A model generated the notes under the pieces. That model did not search any database and was not told the DNA's origin. It worked only from the letters and a program-made list of their open reading frames with translations. A stretch of DNA of 64,000 nucleotides, taken from the NCBI RefSeq assembly GCF_902498785.1, contig NZ_LR701494.1, positions 496,001 to 560,000 on the forward strand, written 5' to 3'. Every line of letters starts with the position of its first letter. Position 1 is the stretch's first letter. The translations under genes and the position numbers were made by a program. This document shows, in pieces, positions 33,615 to 43,245 of the stretch. The DNA comes from Sphingomonas sp. EC-HK361 (GTDB taxonomy: Bacteria > Pseudomonadota > Alphaproteobacteria > Sphingomonadales > Sphingomonadaceae).

Positions 33615-33872
33615 ATGCCGGACCCGACCTTTCCCGATCCAGCCCGAAGCGGCGATCGTCTCCGTGCGCTGGAGGATGAGCGCATGATGCAACGAAGCAC
33701 CTACCAAGCAGACGCACTGGATGGCTTTCGCGAGGCTGGTCAGGCCTGGAGCGAGAACCGCTCAACGGCATATCTTCTGCGGAAAAGCTGGGCCGACCCC
33801 CTAAGCCGCGCTTTGACGGTTATAGTATTGTCGATCATCGCGCTCGTTTGGGCTTATCTTCTGCTTTCCTAA
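33615..33872 (+). CDS. Small C-terminally membrane-anchored protein next to traG
   Basis: An 85-residue protein: a hydrophilic first 60 residues (SGDRLRALEDERMMQRSTYQ, then AGQAWSENRSTAYLLRKSW) and one C-terminal membrane span (ALTVIVLSIIALVWAYLLLS). It converges with traG and overlaps its 3' end by 38 nt. In SXT and F, small membrane proteins for entry exclusion are encoded beside traG and recognise its C-terminus, so an Eex-like role is possible but unproven. No strong ribosome binding site. Confidence 0.45.
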   Translation: MPDPTFPDPARSGDRLRALEDERMMQRSTYQADALDGFREAGQAWSENRSTAYLLRKSWADPLSRALTVIVLSIIALVWAYLLLS

Positions 33873-36660
33873 TTCTGTTCTCCGAAAGCTGTGGAATGGA
33901 CTGGCCCCAGGATCGGGCACGATCGGCACCCTTCTTCGTTGGCGGTCCAACCGCCTCGGTATCAGCCTCGCGAAGGTGGCGCGATTGGGACACTCTCGCC
34001 CTGCCCAGGTGTTGAGCCGCTTCGACTTCTGCACGAATGCTTTCGGTCTCAGCGCTAATGTCCGTCGCCTGAATTGCCCCGACGACACTTCCGGCAGCCC
34101 CTTCGCCTGATCTGAGCGCCCGGACTTCGCTGCTCCTACGAACGGTAAGCCCAGTGATCCCGGCTGAGCTTGGCTTCACTAAACGTGTCGCCAGGTCCGT
34201 CCGCATGCGATCGCTGGCGTGAGAGACATAGCGCTGCAGCAGCATGTTACGCTCGCTTTCAAGCTGGGGGTCCCCGCTGGACCAGTGCGTTGCGTTGGCG
34301 GGATCGAAGTTGCCATAGACAAGTGGTGTTTTGGCAATTTCGTCTCGGGCGAAGGTCAGGAAGGCGTCGCTAGTGTTCAGCGCACCGCTGACTGTGGCAC
34401 CGTCACTCAGTGACCAGCGCTGCTCCAGGCGATTTGCTTCCTCGTAAAATTTTCGCGCCTCTCGGCTGAAGCTGTTCGCCTCGGTGATGCTCGATGACAT
34501 ACCGGACGCACGGCTTGCCACGTCCGTCTGCGACGTCGCCACGACTGACCTATCGAACGTGTCGCGGTTTGTCGCCCAGCCCCGGTTGGAGGACCATTGA
34601 GTGAGCGCGTCCTCAATACGGGCGCCGTCCCGTGATACGGAAGCAACGTCGTTGTCCGTCCAGCGTCGCGTGATCCCAGCACTCGCGCTTGCAGATGCGC
34701 CGATGCGAGCGGCACCGAAGTTCGCACCTATACCTGCCTCCGCACGAGCCGTACCGCTGACAAACTTCTCGACGGCGATCGAATCCGCAACCTCGGCGCG
34801 CAGCCCGAAACGGCTCTGGAGCATCCGCGACGCCTGATCTACCTCGTTGAACGTCGAAGAGATGTTCGCCCGATCCTCGTTCCCATAGCTCTCGGAAACT
34901 GAGCGGTCCGTGCTCATGGCATGGCGGAACTCCTGAAATCGGCTTACTGCATTGCTGGTGCTCTGAACCGCTTGATTGGAGAGGGTCTCACCACGGCTTC
35001 GCGTTTCCGACGCGACCTTTGCGGCCTCCGCAGCGACGGATTGGGTGACCTGCGGCATGAAGGGCAGCTTGGATACGGGTACGTCGAGGAGTTGATTGCT
35101 CGCGAAGCTCGTCGAGAGCGTGCCGGTGTCATTAAACGACCGGGTCTGCGCGGCACCGTAGGTGAAGCTGGGTGCCTGGTTCCACTGGTCGTGCTGGCGC
35201 GTTTTTACGGTCTGATTGTCGAAGCTTGAGTTCCCCAGCGCGATGTTGCCGGTGGACGCTTCTCGCGCCGCTTCCTCGGCAGCGTTCTGCGACGGATTGA
35301 GGTAGCTCGTCGCTTGGCTCGAGATCGCCATCGCGCCGCGAGCGATTCCTCCAGCGAGGAACGGGATCGAGGCCACGAGATAGCCGGCGAGAAGGCTGAT
35401 GTCGTCGTTAGCCTCGCTCATGCCGGTGAAGCTTGCGAGCGTCAGACCGGAGCCGCCGCTGGCACCCGCCACCTCGGCCGCTCCTTTGAACATCATCACC
35501 ATGTGAAGGATGACGTAGAGGGGCCCCCACGCGGCCAGATAGAAGAAACCGGTCAAGTATCCCTTCAGCGCATAAGGCCCGCTGCGCGGCATTAAGAACA
35601 GCGGGAAGAGCACCGGGAACAGCGCATAGAAGACCACCGTTAGGACGATGTTGAGGACAGGCACCCATTTCATCGCGGCGTGGGCAATCGAGCCGTAGGT
35701 TCGCTCGGTCTGGATGTCGGCCCGGGTCTGCGCATAGACGTCGACGTTGCCAGTGCCGCTGGTGCCCGCCGCGCTGTGCATCGCCTGCTGCATCGCGTTG
35801 ATCGTGAGCGTCTGACGCATGATCGTGCTGGCGGACGCAGAGACGCCGGTCAGGTACTGATAGGCGATCGGCAGGTCGGCGAAGAGCTTGGCGCGGGCGA
35901 GATCAGCCGTCTGCTTCGGGTAGAGCTGCCGCCCGAAGGCGCGGCCGAGATCATCGACCATACCGTTCCACTGGCCGCTGAGGCTCGTGTACGCCTCGCG
36001 GCAGGTCTGAATGGTTGAGGTGACCGCTCCTGAGCCATCGCGCGTCAGGAAGCGCTGTGCACGTGCCTGGCTGCCGGGCGCGATCGCTGTCCAAAGATCA
36101 GGTGTGGTTGCCAGCGTCTCCATCGAGTAGCGGCCGAGCAGCACGTCGTAGAAGACACACTGCTTGAAATGCTCGTCGAGATTGGCCGCGAACTCGGGAT
36201 CGTTGATCCTGAGGCTGCGCGTCGCCTCAAACAGCCGCGAGCCGTAGATCATGCCATTGCGGCTGTAGTCGAGGTCGCCCGGCAGGCCGAAGACCAGTTC
36301 GGACGATCGGACGAGATAGTCGCCCACCTGGCTCGTGAAGCTCGCCATCATGGCCAACCCAAGCGGCACATTGGCGACCTGCGCGGGCGCGAGGCTCGGG
36401 TTGATGCGATCGGTGACGTGCACGTCGAGCCGCGGCACCATCAGCACCATGTACATGAGCGTCGCCTGCAGGAACCAGTGCAGCCATGCCTTCCAGTCGA
36501 GGTTGAAGGCGACGATCAGGACAGAATAGGCAAGCCCCATAACCATGACCACCTGCAGGAGGCTCTTGTAGCCCCCTGCCCCGGTCCAGGCCGCGACTGC
36601 GTTGAGGACGGCGACGATGTACTCGCCCCCGCCGATCGTGAAGAGCTCGACCGTGCCCAT
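33835..36660 (-). CDS. traG: Conjugative transfer protein TraG (mating-pair stabilisation)
   Basis: A 941-residue protein, nearly the same length as F TraG (938). The N-terminal half has the TraG_N signature (LFTIGGGEYIVAVLNAVAAWTG) and several membrane spans at about 35-85, 325-360, 370-400 and 420-450. The second half is a long hydrophilic periplasmic or cytoplasmic domain with repeated Ser/Ala/Arg and coiled-coil-like stretches. It assembles the pilus with TraH/TraF and stabilises mating pairs; its C-terminus is the exclusion-recognition part in relatives. It is the last gene of the tra operon, 18 nt after traH. Confidence 0.92.
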   Translation of the reverse strand: MGTVELFTIGGGEYIVAVLNAVAAWTGAGGYKSLLQVVMVMGLAYSVLIVAFNLDWKAWLHWFLQATLMYMVLMVPRLDVHVTDRINPSLAPAQVANVPLGLAMMASFTSQVGDYLVRSSELVFGLPGDLDYSRNGMIYGSRLFEATRSLRINDPEFAANLDEHFKQCVFYDVLLGRYSMETLATTPDLWTAIAPGSQARAQRFLTRDGSGAVTSTIQTCREAYTSLSGQWNGMVDDLGRAFGRQLYPKQTADLARAKLFADLPIAYQYLTGVSASASTIMRQTLTINAMQQAMHSAAGTSGTGNVDVYAQTRADIQTERTYGSIAHAAMKWVPVLNIVLTVVFYALFPVLFPLFLMPRSGPYALKGYLTGFFYLAAWGPLYVILHMVMMFKGAAEVAGASGGSGLTLASFTGMSEANDDISLLAGYLVASIPFLAGGIARGAMAISSQATSYLNPSQNAAEEAAREASTGNIALGNSSFDNQTVKTRQHDQWNQAPSFTYGAAQTRSFNDTGTLSTSFASNQLLDVPVSKLPFMPQVTQSVAAEAAKVASETRSRGETLSNQAVQSTSNAVSRFQEFRHAMSTDRSVSESYGNEDRANISSTFNEVDQASRMLQSRFGLRAEVADSIAVEKFVSGTARAEAGIGANFGAARIGASASASAGITRRWTDNDVASVSRDGARIEDALTQWSSNRGWATNRDTFDRSVVATSQTDVASRASGMSSSITEANSFSREARKFYEEANRLEQRWSLSDGATVSGALNTSDAFLTFARDEIAKTPLVYGNFDPANATHWSSGDPQLESERNMLLQRYVSHASDRMRTDLATRLVKPSSAGITGLTVRRSSEVRALRSGEGAAGSVVGAIQATDISAETESIRAEVEAAQHLGRARVSQSRHLREADTEAVGPPTKKGADRARSWGQSIPQLSENRIRKAEDKPKRAR

Positions 36661-36678
36661 CTAGTCTGATCCCAAAGC

Positions 36679-38220
36679 TTAGTTGAGGCCGCGCGCGGCG
36701 ACGCCGCGGGACCAATCGAGCGACGCCGCCATCCCCGGCGACATCGAGTTCGCGAGCACGTTTTCGAGGAACTGCGTCTTCTGAATGATCGCCATGATCG
36801 CGGTCACCCGGGCCTGTGTCGTCTGCTGGCGATCGGCGAGCGTGGTCCGGGCCGTGTTGATCTGCGCCGTCCAGGTCGCGAGCTTCGCCTCGTCGGCGGC
36901 AATGAACGTCGCCTTTGACTTGCCGACCTCGCTCACCAGCTGGTCGAGGATCGCGTAGAGGAGGTCGATCGAAGCGATCTCGGCGAGGGTCGAGCGGTCG
37001 TCGGTGGAGAGCCCGCGCGCGTAGGCAGCCTGCACGGTCAGGATCTTATACAGCGGGATGGAGGAGATCTGGAGCAGCTCCTTCTGCTCGGGGCTGATCG
37101 CCGTGTCGGTTCGGATCGCCTCGACCATGCCGTCGATCAGCGCGGTCACGCGCGGCCGCAATGCCTTGGCGGTTGGCACCGACAGCGGGCTAAGCGTCGG
37201 GTTGAGACACTGGTCCTCGGTGTCGCAGTGATAGGCCTGAACCTCGCCGGCGCTGGTGCCATCGAGGAGCGCGGTGACGAGCGTCGATGTCGTGTCACCG
37301 GTCAGCGGCTGGAAGCGACCCGCATCGCTGTCGGTCGGCGGCACGTAGATGATCGTGCCGACCATGGTCATGACGTACTCGGCGAGGTCCCGATCGAAGC
37401 TGCCGCCGGCGTTGAAGAACTTGGAACCCCGCAGCACGTGCCAGGTGTAGTTGCGCGGCACCGCGCTGTTCACGGCATCCCACTTGGACGGATCGGCGCC
37501 GTTGATGGTCGAACTGCGATCACCCTTGCTGCCACAACCGTGCTTGGCGGCGGCATAGTCCGAAAAGATACCGTCCGAGTTGCCGATCGCCTCGCAGATC
37601 GCCTTGTCGGCGAGGTCACCCTTCGGCCACACCGAGCCGACGAGCGCCTGGGCGGCTTCGCAGCTCGAGATATTGAGATTGTTCATGAGCTGCGCCTTCT
37701 GGGCGAACTCATCCATGACCTTCGAGCATTCCGGGCAGACGGTGTCGATCGCGAGCTTGAAGGCGAAGCCGATCGCGTTGTTCGCGACCGCCTTCAGCAT
37801 GGCGACGATTTCGCTCGAGTTGATGAAGCTGAAGCTGCCAGCGAACAGGTCGATGCCGCCGCAGCCCGCGCGCGCCGACGGCAGCTGCACGTTGGCGAGG
37901 TTGGTCGTCTTCTGCGGGAAGCGCGTCCAGACGTTGCCGAGGCTGTAATAGCCTGCCGACTGGCCCTGAAAGGCGCTCGGGCCGGTCACGTTGGCGGCAC
38001 TGCCGGCTTCCGTCACAAACCGGTCCATCGCGCTGCCGACGTCCGCCGCAGCAGGCGCGGCCGGCAGCACCAGCGGCACAACCGCGCCGGTGAGGCTCAG
38101 CGAGCAAGCCAGCGTGCCCGCCAAACGGGTGTAGCGGCCAAGAGCAGCGCCCGTGGTGGCGAGCGCGGAACGGGCGAGCGCGCGCAGGCGCCCGGCAACG
38201 GTCGCTGGATCAATAGTCAC
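36679..38220 (-). CDS. traH: Pilus assembly protein TraH
   Basis: A 513-residue exported protein, longer than F TraH (about 458). An extended N-terminal region precedes the signal peptide (LACSLSLTGAVVPLVLPAAPAAAD). Conserved TraH features: YYSLGNVWTRFPQKT, ARAGCGGIDLFAGSFSFIN, VCPECSKVMDEF and SCEAAQALVGS, all with paired cysteines. The C-terminal 100 residues are helical and likely coiled coil. It acts in the periplasm or outer membrane with TraF and TraG. The start overlaps traF by 11 nt. Confidence 0.92.
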   Translation of the reverse strand: MTIDPATVAGRLRALARSALATTGAALGRYTRLAGTLACSLSLTGAVVPLVLPAAPAAADVGSAMDRFVTEAGSAANVTGPSAFQGQSAGYYSLGNVWTRFPQKTTNLANVQLPSARAGCGGIDLFAGSFSFINSSEIVAMLKAVANNAIGFAFKLAIDTVCPECSKVMDEFAQKAQLMNNLNISSCEAAQALVGSVWPKGDLADKAICEAIGNSDGIFSDYAAAKHGCGSKGDRSSTINGADPSKWDAVNSAVPRNYTWHVLRGSKFFNAGGSFDRDLAEYVMTMVGTIIYVPPTDSDAGRFQPLTGDTTSTLVTALLDGTSAGEVQAYHCDTEDQCLNPTLSPLSVPTAKALRPRVTALIDGMVEAIRTDTAISPEQKELLQISSIPLYKILTVQAAYARGLSTDDRSTLAEIASIDLLYAILDQLVSEVGKSKATFIAADEAKLATWTAQINTARTTLADRQQTTQARVTAIMAIIQKTQFLENVLANSMSPGMAASLDWSRGVAARGLN

Positions 38221-39028
38221 TGCCGGCCTTTCGCTGGGTAAGGAGGAAGATGCGCTCCATCAGCTCGTCGGCAGCGATGATGCCGTAGCCGATGGGAATG
38301 GCGGTCTGGGTCGCGCTGTCGAACAGGACCACGGCGGGCGTGACCCTGGCGGTAAGGCCCATTCGTGTCCGCTGGTTGGTCTCGACCGTGTAGCGCGGAA
38401 AGGTCTCGGACGGCCCGCCGTCCGTCGAGATCGCACGAACCGTCAGGTGGTGGGTGTCAGCAACCGCCTTCACGATCGGCGACATGACACGGCACGAGCC
38501 GCAGCTCTGGGCGAAGAAGTAGAACAGCCCGTAGCGTGCCCCAAGCCGATCAAGCGCCTGGTCGCGTTCGACCTTGCGCGCATCGGTCCACTGCTGCTTG
38601 GCGACCGTCCCGACCGGCCGCTGAAGCGTGTAGTCGAGGTCAGGTGCCTGCCAGAGCGACCGCTGCCACACGTCGCCGAACAGTGACGCGCGATCGAGCT
38701 GGGCGCGCTGGAAGCGGATATAGGCGGTGACATTGTCTGGCGTCGGCTCGAGGATCGCTCGCGCCTTGAGCTCGCGCAGTTCGGCCGTGACCGCGTCCAG
38801 CTGCTCTGCCGCCGACTTCGCCGGCGGTGGTGGCGGGACGGTCGCCGGTTCCTCGTCTCGTGGACGCTCGCAGTAGAACCAGGTGCCGAGTTTGCGATCC
38901 TGGCAGTAGAAGCGGTCACCCGCCTGGATCGTCTGACGGTCGGCCGGCGGCTGGGCCTGCGCCGGCGCCAGCATGAGTGCAGTCGCGACGAGCGCGACGA
39001 TGCGCGTAAGCATGACGACCGGCCTCAT
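38210..39028 (-). CDS. traF: Pilus assembly protein TraF (thioredoxin-like)
   Basis: A 272-residue periplasmic protein. Signal peptide ends at APAQAQ; a YCQDRKLGTWFYC pair follows, a proline-rich linker (PPPPP), and a C-terminal thioredoxin fold. The active-site-like motif is QSCGSCRVM, so unlike many TraF homologues it keeps a CxxC. It helps fold or assemble disulfide-rich pilus proteins such as TraN, TraU and TraH. The start overlaps the traN stop by 4 nt; an internal Met five codons later is an alternative. Confidence 0.92.
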   Translation of the reverse strand: MRPVVMLTRIVALVATALMLAPAQAQPPADRQTIQAGDRFYCQDRKLGTWFYCERPRDEEPATVPPPPPAKSAAEQLDAVTAELRELKARAILEPTPDNVTAYIRFQRAQLDRASLFGDVWQRSLWQAPDLDYTLQRPVGTVAKQQWTDARKVERDQALDRLGARYGLFYFFAQSCGSCRVMSPIVKAVADTHHLTVRAISTDGGPSETFPRYTVETNQRTRMGLTARVTPAVVLFDSATQTAIPIGYGIIAADELMERIFLLTQRKAGSDY

Positions 39029-40770
39029 CGGCCGCCTCCATTTATCACGTAAAAGTCCTCGATCTTGCGCTGCATCGTCTCGACGGTGCCGAGTTCTTCC
39101 GGCAGCTTGGCCGCATCCTGGAACTCGGCATAGACCTCGGAGAAGTTCATGCGGCTGAGGTCAAGCCGGGCGAACTCGTCGATGGTGAAGCCTTGGCAGC
39201 TTTCCCGCTTGGGCGAGCCCCATGGTTTGTTGATCTGCGCCCGCCCCTGCTCCTGCAGGATCCGGCTGAGCTTGGACTCGAAGCAGCAATAGGCCTTCTT
39301 CTTGGTGACGCAGATGCCGAAGACACTGTCCGAACAATAGCTGCCGACATAATGGCAGAGCCCCTGCGCATCGCGCTGGTGCAGCAGCACTTCCTCGCGG
39401 TTGCAGCCGAGCGCCACCAGCAGCTGGGAGTAAGGGATCAGCGGGAAGGCCTTGCCCGCGCAGCAGTTGAGGATGCCGAAAACCTTGGAGTGGCAGGTCT
39501 CTCGCTCGCCCTTGAACAGCGTCAGGTTGGCCGGATCGAACTCCTTGCCGGCCTGCGACGCAGCGTTGAGCGCGACCGCGGCATCCTTGAACTCAGTGTT
39601 CGGCTGGCGATCGATCGTCTCGCACTCGCCATTGACGCAATAGATGTCGCCATCGCAGACATATTGCTTCTCGGGTGCGGGGCCGCCCGGCACCGAGCAG
39701 ACATAGATGCGCTCGCGGGTGGGGCACGGCACCTCCTCGGTCAGGCACTCTTCCCGGGCGAACCGGCAATTGCTGTCATTCTCGAGCGTACCGCAGTCCT
39801 GCGCCGGCACCGCGCGATGGCATTCATAGGTGCGCGTCCACGCCCAGCAGGGCTTCGTGACCGAAACGCCGTCGATGACACGGGTGACCGGATCGCTCGA
39901 TGTACAAGTCTCGTCCGTGCTGGTGCAGCTCGCCTCGCCCGCGAGGCTCGCGCATTGGCTCTCGTCACGCCGTTCGCTGACGCTGCTGCTCGTCTCGGTG
40001 CCGCGGAGCGTGCCGCCGGCGACTTCCGCGTCACAGAGCAGCTCATGAACCGGTTCGCCCGGCTCAGTGCACCATTCATAGGGCGGGCGATTGCGGCCCT
40101 GCAGGCAGCGCCCCTCGTGCGAGCCCGTCCGCTGGCACGAGGCCTGTTCGAAAAGGCTGCAGTCATCGACACGGTTGAAGCCGGCATTGAAGTCGCTGCA
40201 CCAATAGCGATAGCCGGTCGTGCGCGTGACGCTGACGTTGAGCGGGATGGTGCAGCTGGCGGTGCGCTGTTCGAGCGCGACGCCGTTGTTGCAGGTTGCC
40301 TCATAGGTGCCCGTGGTGCCGCTCGATGGCGGCAACTCGCGGCACTTCCCCTGCCCGCCGCCAACGCTCATGCCGCTGACAAAATTGGTGGGATCATCAG
40401 AGATGGTCCGCCCACGGGCGATGGTCGCCTCGATGTCCTCAACGGCAATGCGCGGGCGGCTGTCGAGTGAGGAGCGCACCGTCGCATAGCCCTCGTTCGA
40501 GGCCGCTGCCGTTGCCGCCTGTCGCGCGATCGCGTCGGGATCGTCGAACAGGGTCGACTGGCTCGGTGTGCCCCCAAACCCCGGAACGCGATCGGCGGTC
40601 GGTTGAGTTTTGGCAGCGGTCTGCGCCTTACCGAGCACCTCTCCGCCGAACGCCTTGCCCTCCGCACGGGCCGCTTCGGTGCCGGTCTGGCTCTGTCCGA
40701 AGGCGCCGCTGCCGAGTCCGGCGGTAAATAGCGAGAGCGCCAGCGTGCAGCTGAGACGGGTCCGGCTCAC
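39025..40770 (-). CDS. traN: Outer-membrane mating-pair protein TraN
   Basis: A 581-residue cysteine-rich exported protein, close to F TraN (602). Signal peptide LALSLFTAGLGSGAFGQ. More than 30 cysteines occur in short CxC and CC clusters, with a C-terminal DUF-like end (VLNCCAGKAFPLI, then FGICVTKKKAYCCFESKLSRILQEQGR). TraN contacts recipient surface receptors and decides recipient range. The disulfide load explains TraF and DsbC in the same operon. Confidence 0.92.
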   Translation of the reverse strand: MSRTRLSCTLALSLFTAGLGSGAFGQSQTGTEAARAEGKAFGGEVLGKAQTAAKTQPTADRVPGFGGTPSQSTLFDDPDAIARQAATAAASNEGYATVRSSLDSRPRIAVEDIEATIARGRTISDDPTNFVSGMSVGGGQGKCRELPPSSGTTGTYEATCNNGVALEQRTASCTIPLNVSVTRTTGYRYWCSDFNAGFNRVDDCSLFEQASCQRTGSHEGRCLQGRNRPPYEWCTEPGEPVHELLCDAEVAGGTLRGTETSSSVSERRDESQCASLAGEASCTSTDETCTSSDPVTRVIDGVSVTKPCWAWTRTYECHRAVPAQDCGTLENDSNCRFAREECLTEEVPCPTRERIYVCSVPGGPAPEKQYVCDGDIYCVNGECETIDRQPNTEFKDAAVALNAASQAGKEFDPANLTLFKGERETCHSKVFGILNCCAGKAFPLIPYSQLLVALGCNREEVLLHQRDAQGLCHYVGSYCSDSVFGICVTKKKAYCCFESKLSRILQEQGRAQINKPWGSPKRESCQGFTIDEFARLDLSRMNFSEVYAEFQDAAKLPEELGTVETMQRKIEDFYVINGGGR

Positions 40771-41522
40771 CGTCGGTCTCCCAGGCGCGTACGATAGACA
40801 GCGGACACGCGCGCAGTGGCGCCGCCGCCGTCTGCGAAGGCGTCGAGCGCATAGTCAAGGCTGACATTGCCGGACATGCGGTCATGCGGCGGCAGCGCCG
40901 TGCGGCAGTCGAACCCATCGCACAGGTCGAAGTCGGTGGCGGTCACGACATATGCCGGCACCGCCTCGATGCCGAAGGCGCGGAACAGACGCGGGTCGAT
41001 CCCGACGGCCGCTTTGACCTCGCCCTGCGGCAGCACCTTCGCGAGAGCGGTCGTGAAGGTGCGCGCCGAGTTGCCCGGCATGCCCCGGAACACGACGACG
41101 CCCCCGGCGCGCCCGACATCCGTGATCATCGCCTTGAGCGATGCCGGCGGCATGGAGAGGCTGGCGAAGGCGACGAGCCGCGGCGCGTCCTCCGGCGCCA
41201 TCGGCCCGGCGGTCGCCGCGACCATGGTATCGAAGTCGAAGGTCGCCGTCGGATCGCCGGGACCCGCCTTCCTCGCATAGCGCGCCGACGCCGCGCGCGC
41301 GGTGGCGGCGCTCGCCGTCGCTTCCTGCCGCAGCGCCTCGCCGCGGCGCGCCACAACCTTGGTCAGCGCCTCGGCGTCCTGCGGCGACAGCTTTGCGCGG
41401 GCACGCACTCTGGCAAGGTCGAGCCCCTCGACGGTCTGCGCCGCCGATCCCGCACCCAGACCGAGGAGCAGGCCGACCAGCGCGGCGCTGCCGATAGTTA
41501 GGGAAACACGGCGCCGCATCAC
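40767..41522 (-). CDS. trbC: Pilus assembly protein TrbC (F-type)
   Basis: A 251-residue periplasmic protein with signal peptide (GSAALVGLLLGLGAGSAAQT). The F-type TrbC domain: LVAFASLSMPPASLKAMITDVGRAGGVVVFRGMPG, then VGIDPRLFRAFGIEAVPAYVV. The fold is thioredoxin-like without CxxC. It pairs with TraW in pilus assembly. Overlaps of 4 nt with both traU and traN. Confidence 0.92.
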   Translation of the reverse strand: MMRRRVSLTIGSAALVGLLLGLGAGSAAQTVEGLDLARVRARAKLSPQDAEALTKVVARRGEALRQEATASAATARAASARYARKAGPGDPTATFDFDTMVAATAGPMAPEDAPRLVAFASLSMPPASLKAMITDVGRAGGVVVFRGMPGNSARTFTTALAKVLPQGEVKAAVGIDPRLFRAFGIEAVPAYVVTATDFDLCDGFDCRTALPPHDRMSGNVSLDYALDAFADGGGATARVSAVYRTRLGDRR

Positions 41523-42607
41523 AGCACGCAGCAGTTGCGTTTGCGCCAGACGAGATAGCCCATATCTTCTCCGATCGCGGGATAGACTTGGCCGGCCGAC
41601 ATGAAGGTGGTCGACGCGCCGATCGGCGCGCAGGCGTAGCGCCCGCCGGTCTGGGGATTGGGGTTGGTGGCTTGGAAGCGGTATTGCTGCTTACGCATCA
41701 CCGGCATCAGGTAGCTGCCGCACAGGCCCTTGCTGCCCATCGTGCCCCAGGCGACGAGCTCGCGGTGGAGCTTGTAGGCGAAGCGGGCAAGCGCGAGCCG
41801 TGAGGCCTGCACATGGCCGATCGACGCGCCAATGTTGCCGTTGAGCGGATACATCGTGCCCTGGCAGCCCGCGCACCAGAAGAGCGGGTCGGTCGGCAGC
41901 CTGGCGCTCGCGGCGACGCAGTCGGCCGCGCAGGCGGCGAGTGCCAGCGGGTTGGCGAACAGCACCGCCTCCGGGTTGATCAGCGCGGTGAGCTCGGAAT
42001 CCTGCCAGAGCGGATCGACCTCGGTGATGTAGAGGATGTCGATCGATCCCTGCTCAAGGCAGAGGAAGTCGGCGACGATTTCCATCCAGTACAGCAACGG
42101 ATAGGCGTACCAGTGGACGTGCCAGCCGCTGGTGTTCTGCGCCTTGCCGCCGATCGCGCTCGGCCCGGCGATGGTCTTGAAGCCAATGTCGAACCCGGGA
42201 TCGAGCTTGAGGCCGCCCAGGTTCACGAAGCACCACGGCTTCATGCTGACGTCGGCTAGCCGCACCGGCTCCCAGAAGCCCATGGCGATGCCGACACGCA
42301 GGCCGCACGCACAGACCGGCAGCGCTGGATTGTCGGTGTCGGGGCGACCGGCGAGCGAAGGCCAGATGTTGAGCCCGCCGACCGACATCGGAAACATGCA
42401 GCTCCAGCAGACGTCAGTGATCGGATTGACGAAGCGACCCGTGCACCGCCCCGGCGTCCCCTCTGCTCTTGCCGGCGAGGCGAGTACGAAGCTGACGATC
42501 AGCACGAGTGCGGCGAGGCCCGCCAGCAGCCAGCGGACGCGCCGGCGCACGATCAGGCGGCGCCGGGCGGACGCGGCAAACCACTCGCGATTGCTCACCG
42601 CGCTCAC
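41519..42607 (-). CDS. traU: Conjugative transfer protein TraU
   Basis: A 362-residue cysteine-rich exported protein. The signal/anchor (WLLAGLAALVLIVSFVLASPARA) is preceded by an Arg-rich cytoplasmic start. TraU-typical blocks: CTGRFVNPITDVCWSCMFPMSVGG, then WCAGCQGTMYPLNG and ending RKRNCCVL. It is required for DNA transfer more than pilus growth in F. Somewhat longer than F TraU (330). Overlaps traW and trbC by 4 nt. Confidence 0.93.
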   Translation of the reverse strand: MSAVSNREWFAASARRRLIVRRRVRWLLAGLAALVLIVSFVLASPARAEGTPGRCTGRFVNPITDVCWSCMFPMSVGGLNIWPSLAGRPDTDNPALPVCACGLRVGIAMGFWEPVRLADVSMKPWCFVNLGGLKLDPGFDIGFKTIAGPSAIGGKAQNTSGWHVHWYAYPLLYWMEIVADFLCLEQGSIDILYITEVDPLWQDSELTALINPEAVLFANPLALAACAADCVAASARLPTDPLFWCAGCQGTMYPLNGNIGASIGHVQASRLALARFAYKLHRELVAWGTMGSKGLCGSYLMPVMRKQQYRFQATNPNPQTGGRYACAPIGASTTFMSAGQVYPAIGEDMGYLVWRKRNCCVL

Positions 42608-43245
42608 TTGCGATCTCCTTTTGTTCCCCGAATCACCAGTTCGCGGATGGCGAGCGTGCGCCCCTGCTGCTCGACGAGCGCCGGCACGGCATGGATGCCG
42701 AAGTGGCGGGTGAGCGTGCCCTGCTGGTCGAAGTAGAAGCGGCGCTGCTCGGCCTTCATCAGCGCGAAGGGCGATCCGCCAACGAGGATGAGCTTGGCGT
42801 TGAGCGCCGTCGTCGTGCTGCGCGCCCAGGCGACCTGCGCCGGATCGTCGCCATCGAGGAACACCAGCCGCTGGCGGAGCGGCACCGTGTCGAGCGGGTT
42901 CACGCGCGTACCGGCAGCCACCACGATGCGGCCCCGTCCGTCGCGCAGATCCTCGCGCACGGTGATTGTCGGATCGAAGGTCCAGCGCCGCTCCTCGGTC
43001 GCTGGGGCGATCCCGGGCACGGGTGCCGGGCGGCGCACCCGCGCGGCGGTGCGCTCGGCCAGCTGCCGGTTCGCGCGATCAATCGCACCGCTCGCCTGCA
43101 TTGTCGTCAGCCGCTGCTGGATCACCGAAAGCAGGTCCGCCTCGATGACCGGGAAGACCGCGCCCTGCTGGCCATAGTCGTGCGCCGCCGCCGGAGCGGC
43201 GAGGAGCAGGGCTGCGAGCCCGAGCGGGACAAGCCGCGTGCTCAC
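42604..43245 (-). CDS. traW: Pilus assembly protein TraW
   Basis: A 213-residue exported protein, close to F TraW (210). Signal peptide LGLAALLLAAPAAAHDYG; the conserved blocks are GAVFPVIEADLLSVIQ, NPLDTVPLRQRLVFLDGDDP and QGTLTRHFGIHAVPALVEQ. It works with TrbC in the periplasm. Overlaps the S26 peptidase and traU genes by 4 nt. Confidence 0.92.
   Translation of the reverse strand: MSTRLVPLGLAALLLAAPAAAHDYGQQGAVFPVIEADLLSVIQQRLTTMQASGAIDRANRQLAERTAARVRRPAPVPGIAPATEERRWTFDPTITVREDLRDGRGRIVVAAGTRVNPLDTVPLRQRLVFLDGDDPAQVAWARSTTTALNAKLILVGGSPFALMKAEQRRFYFDQQGTLTRHFGIHAVPALVEQQGRTLAIRELVIRGTKGDRK

Noticed and set aside
36169-36669. 166-residue plus-strand frame over the start of traG
   Set aside because: Shadow of the traG N-terminus; His/Arg/Glu-rich with no domain.
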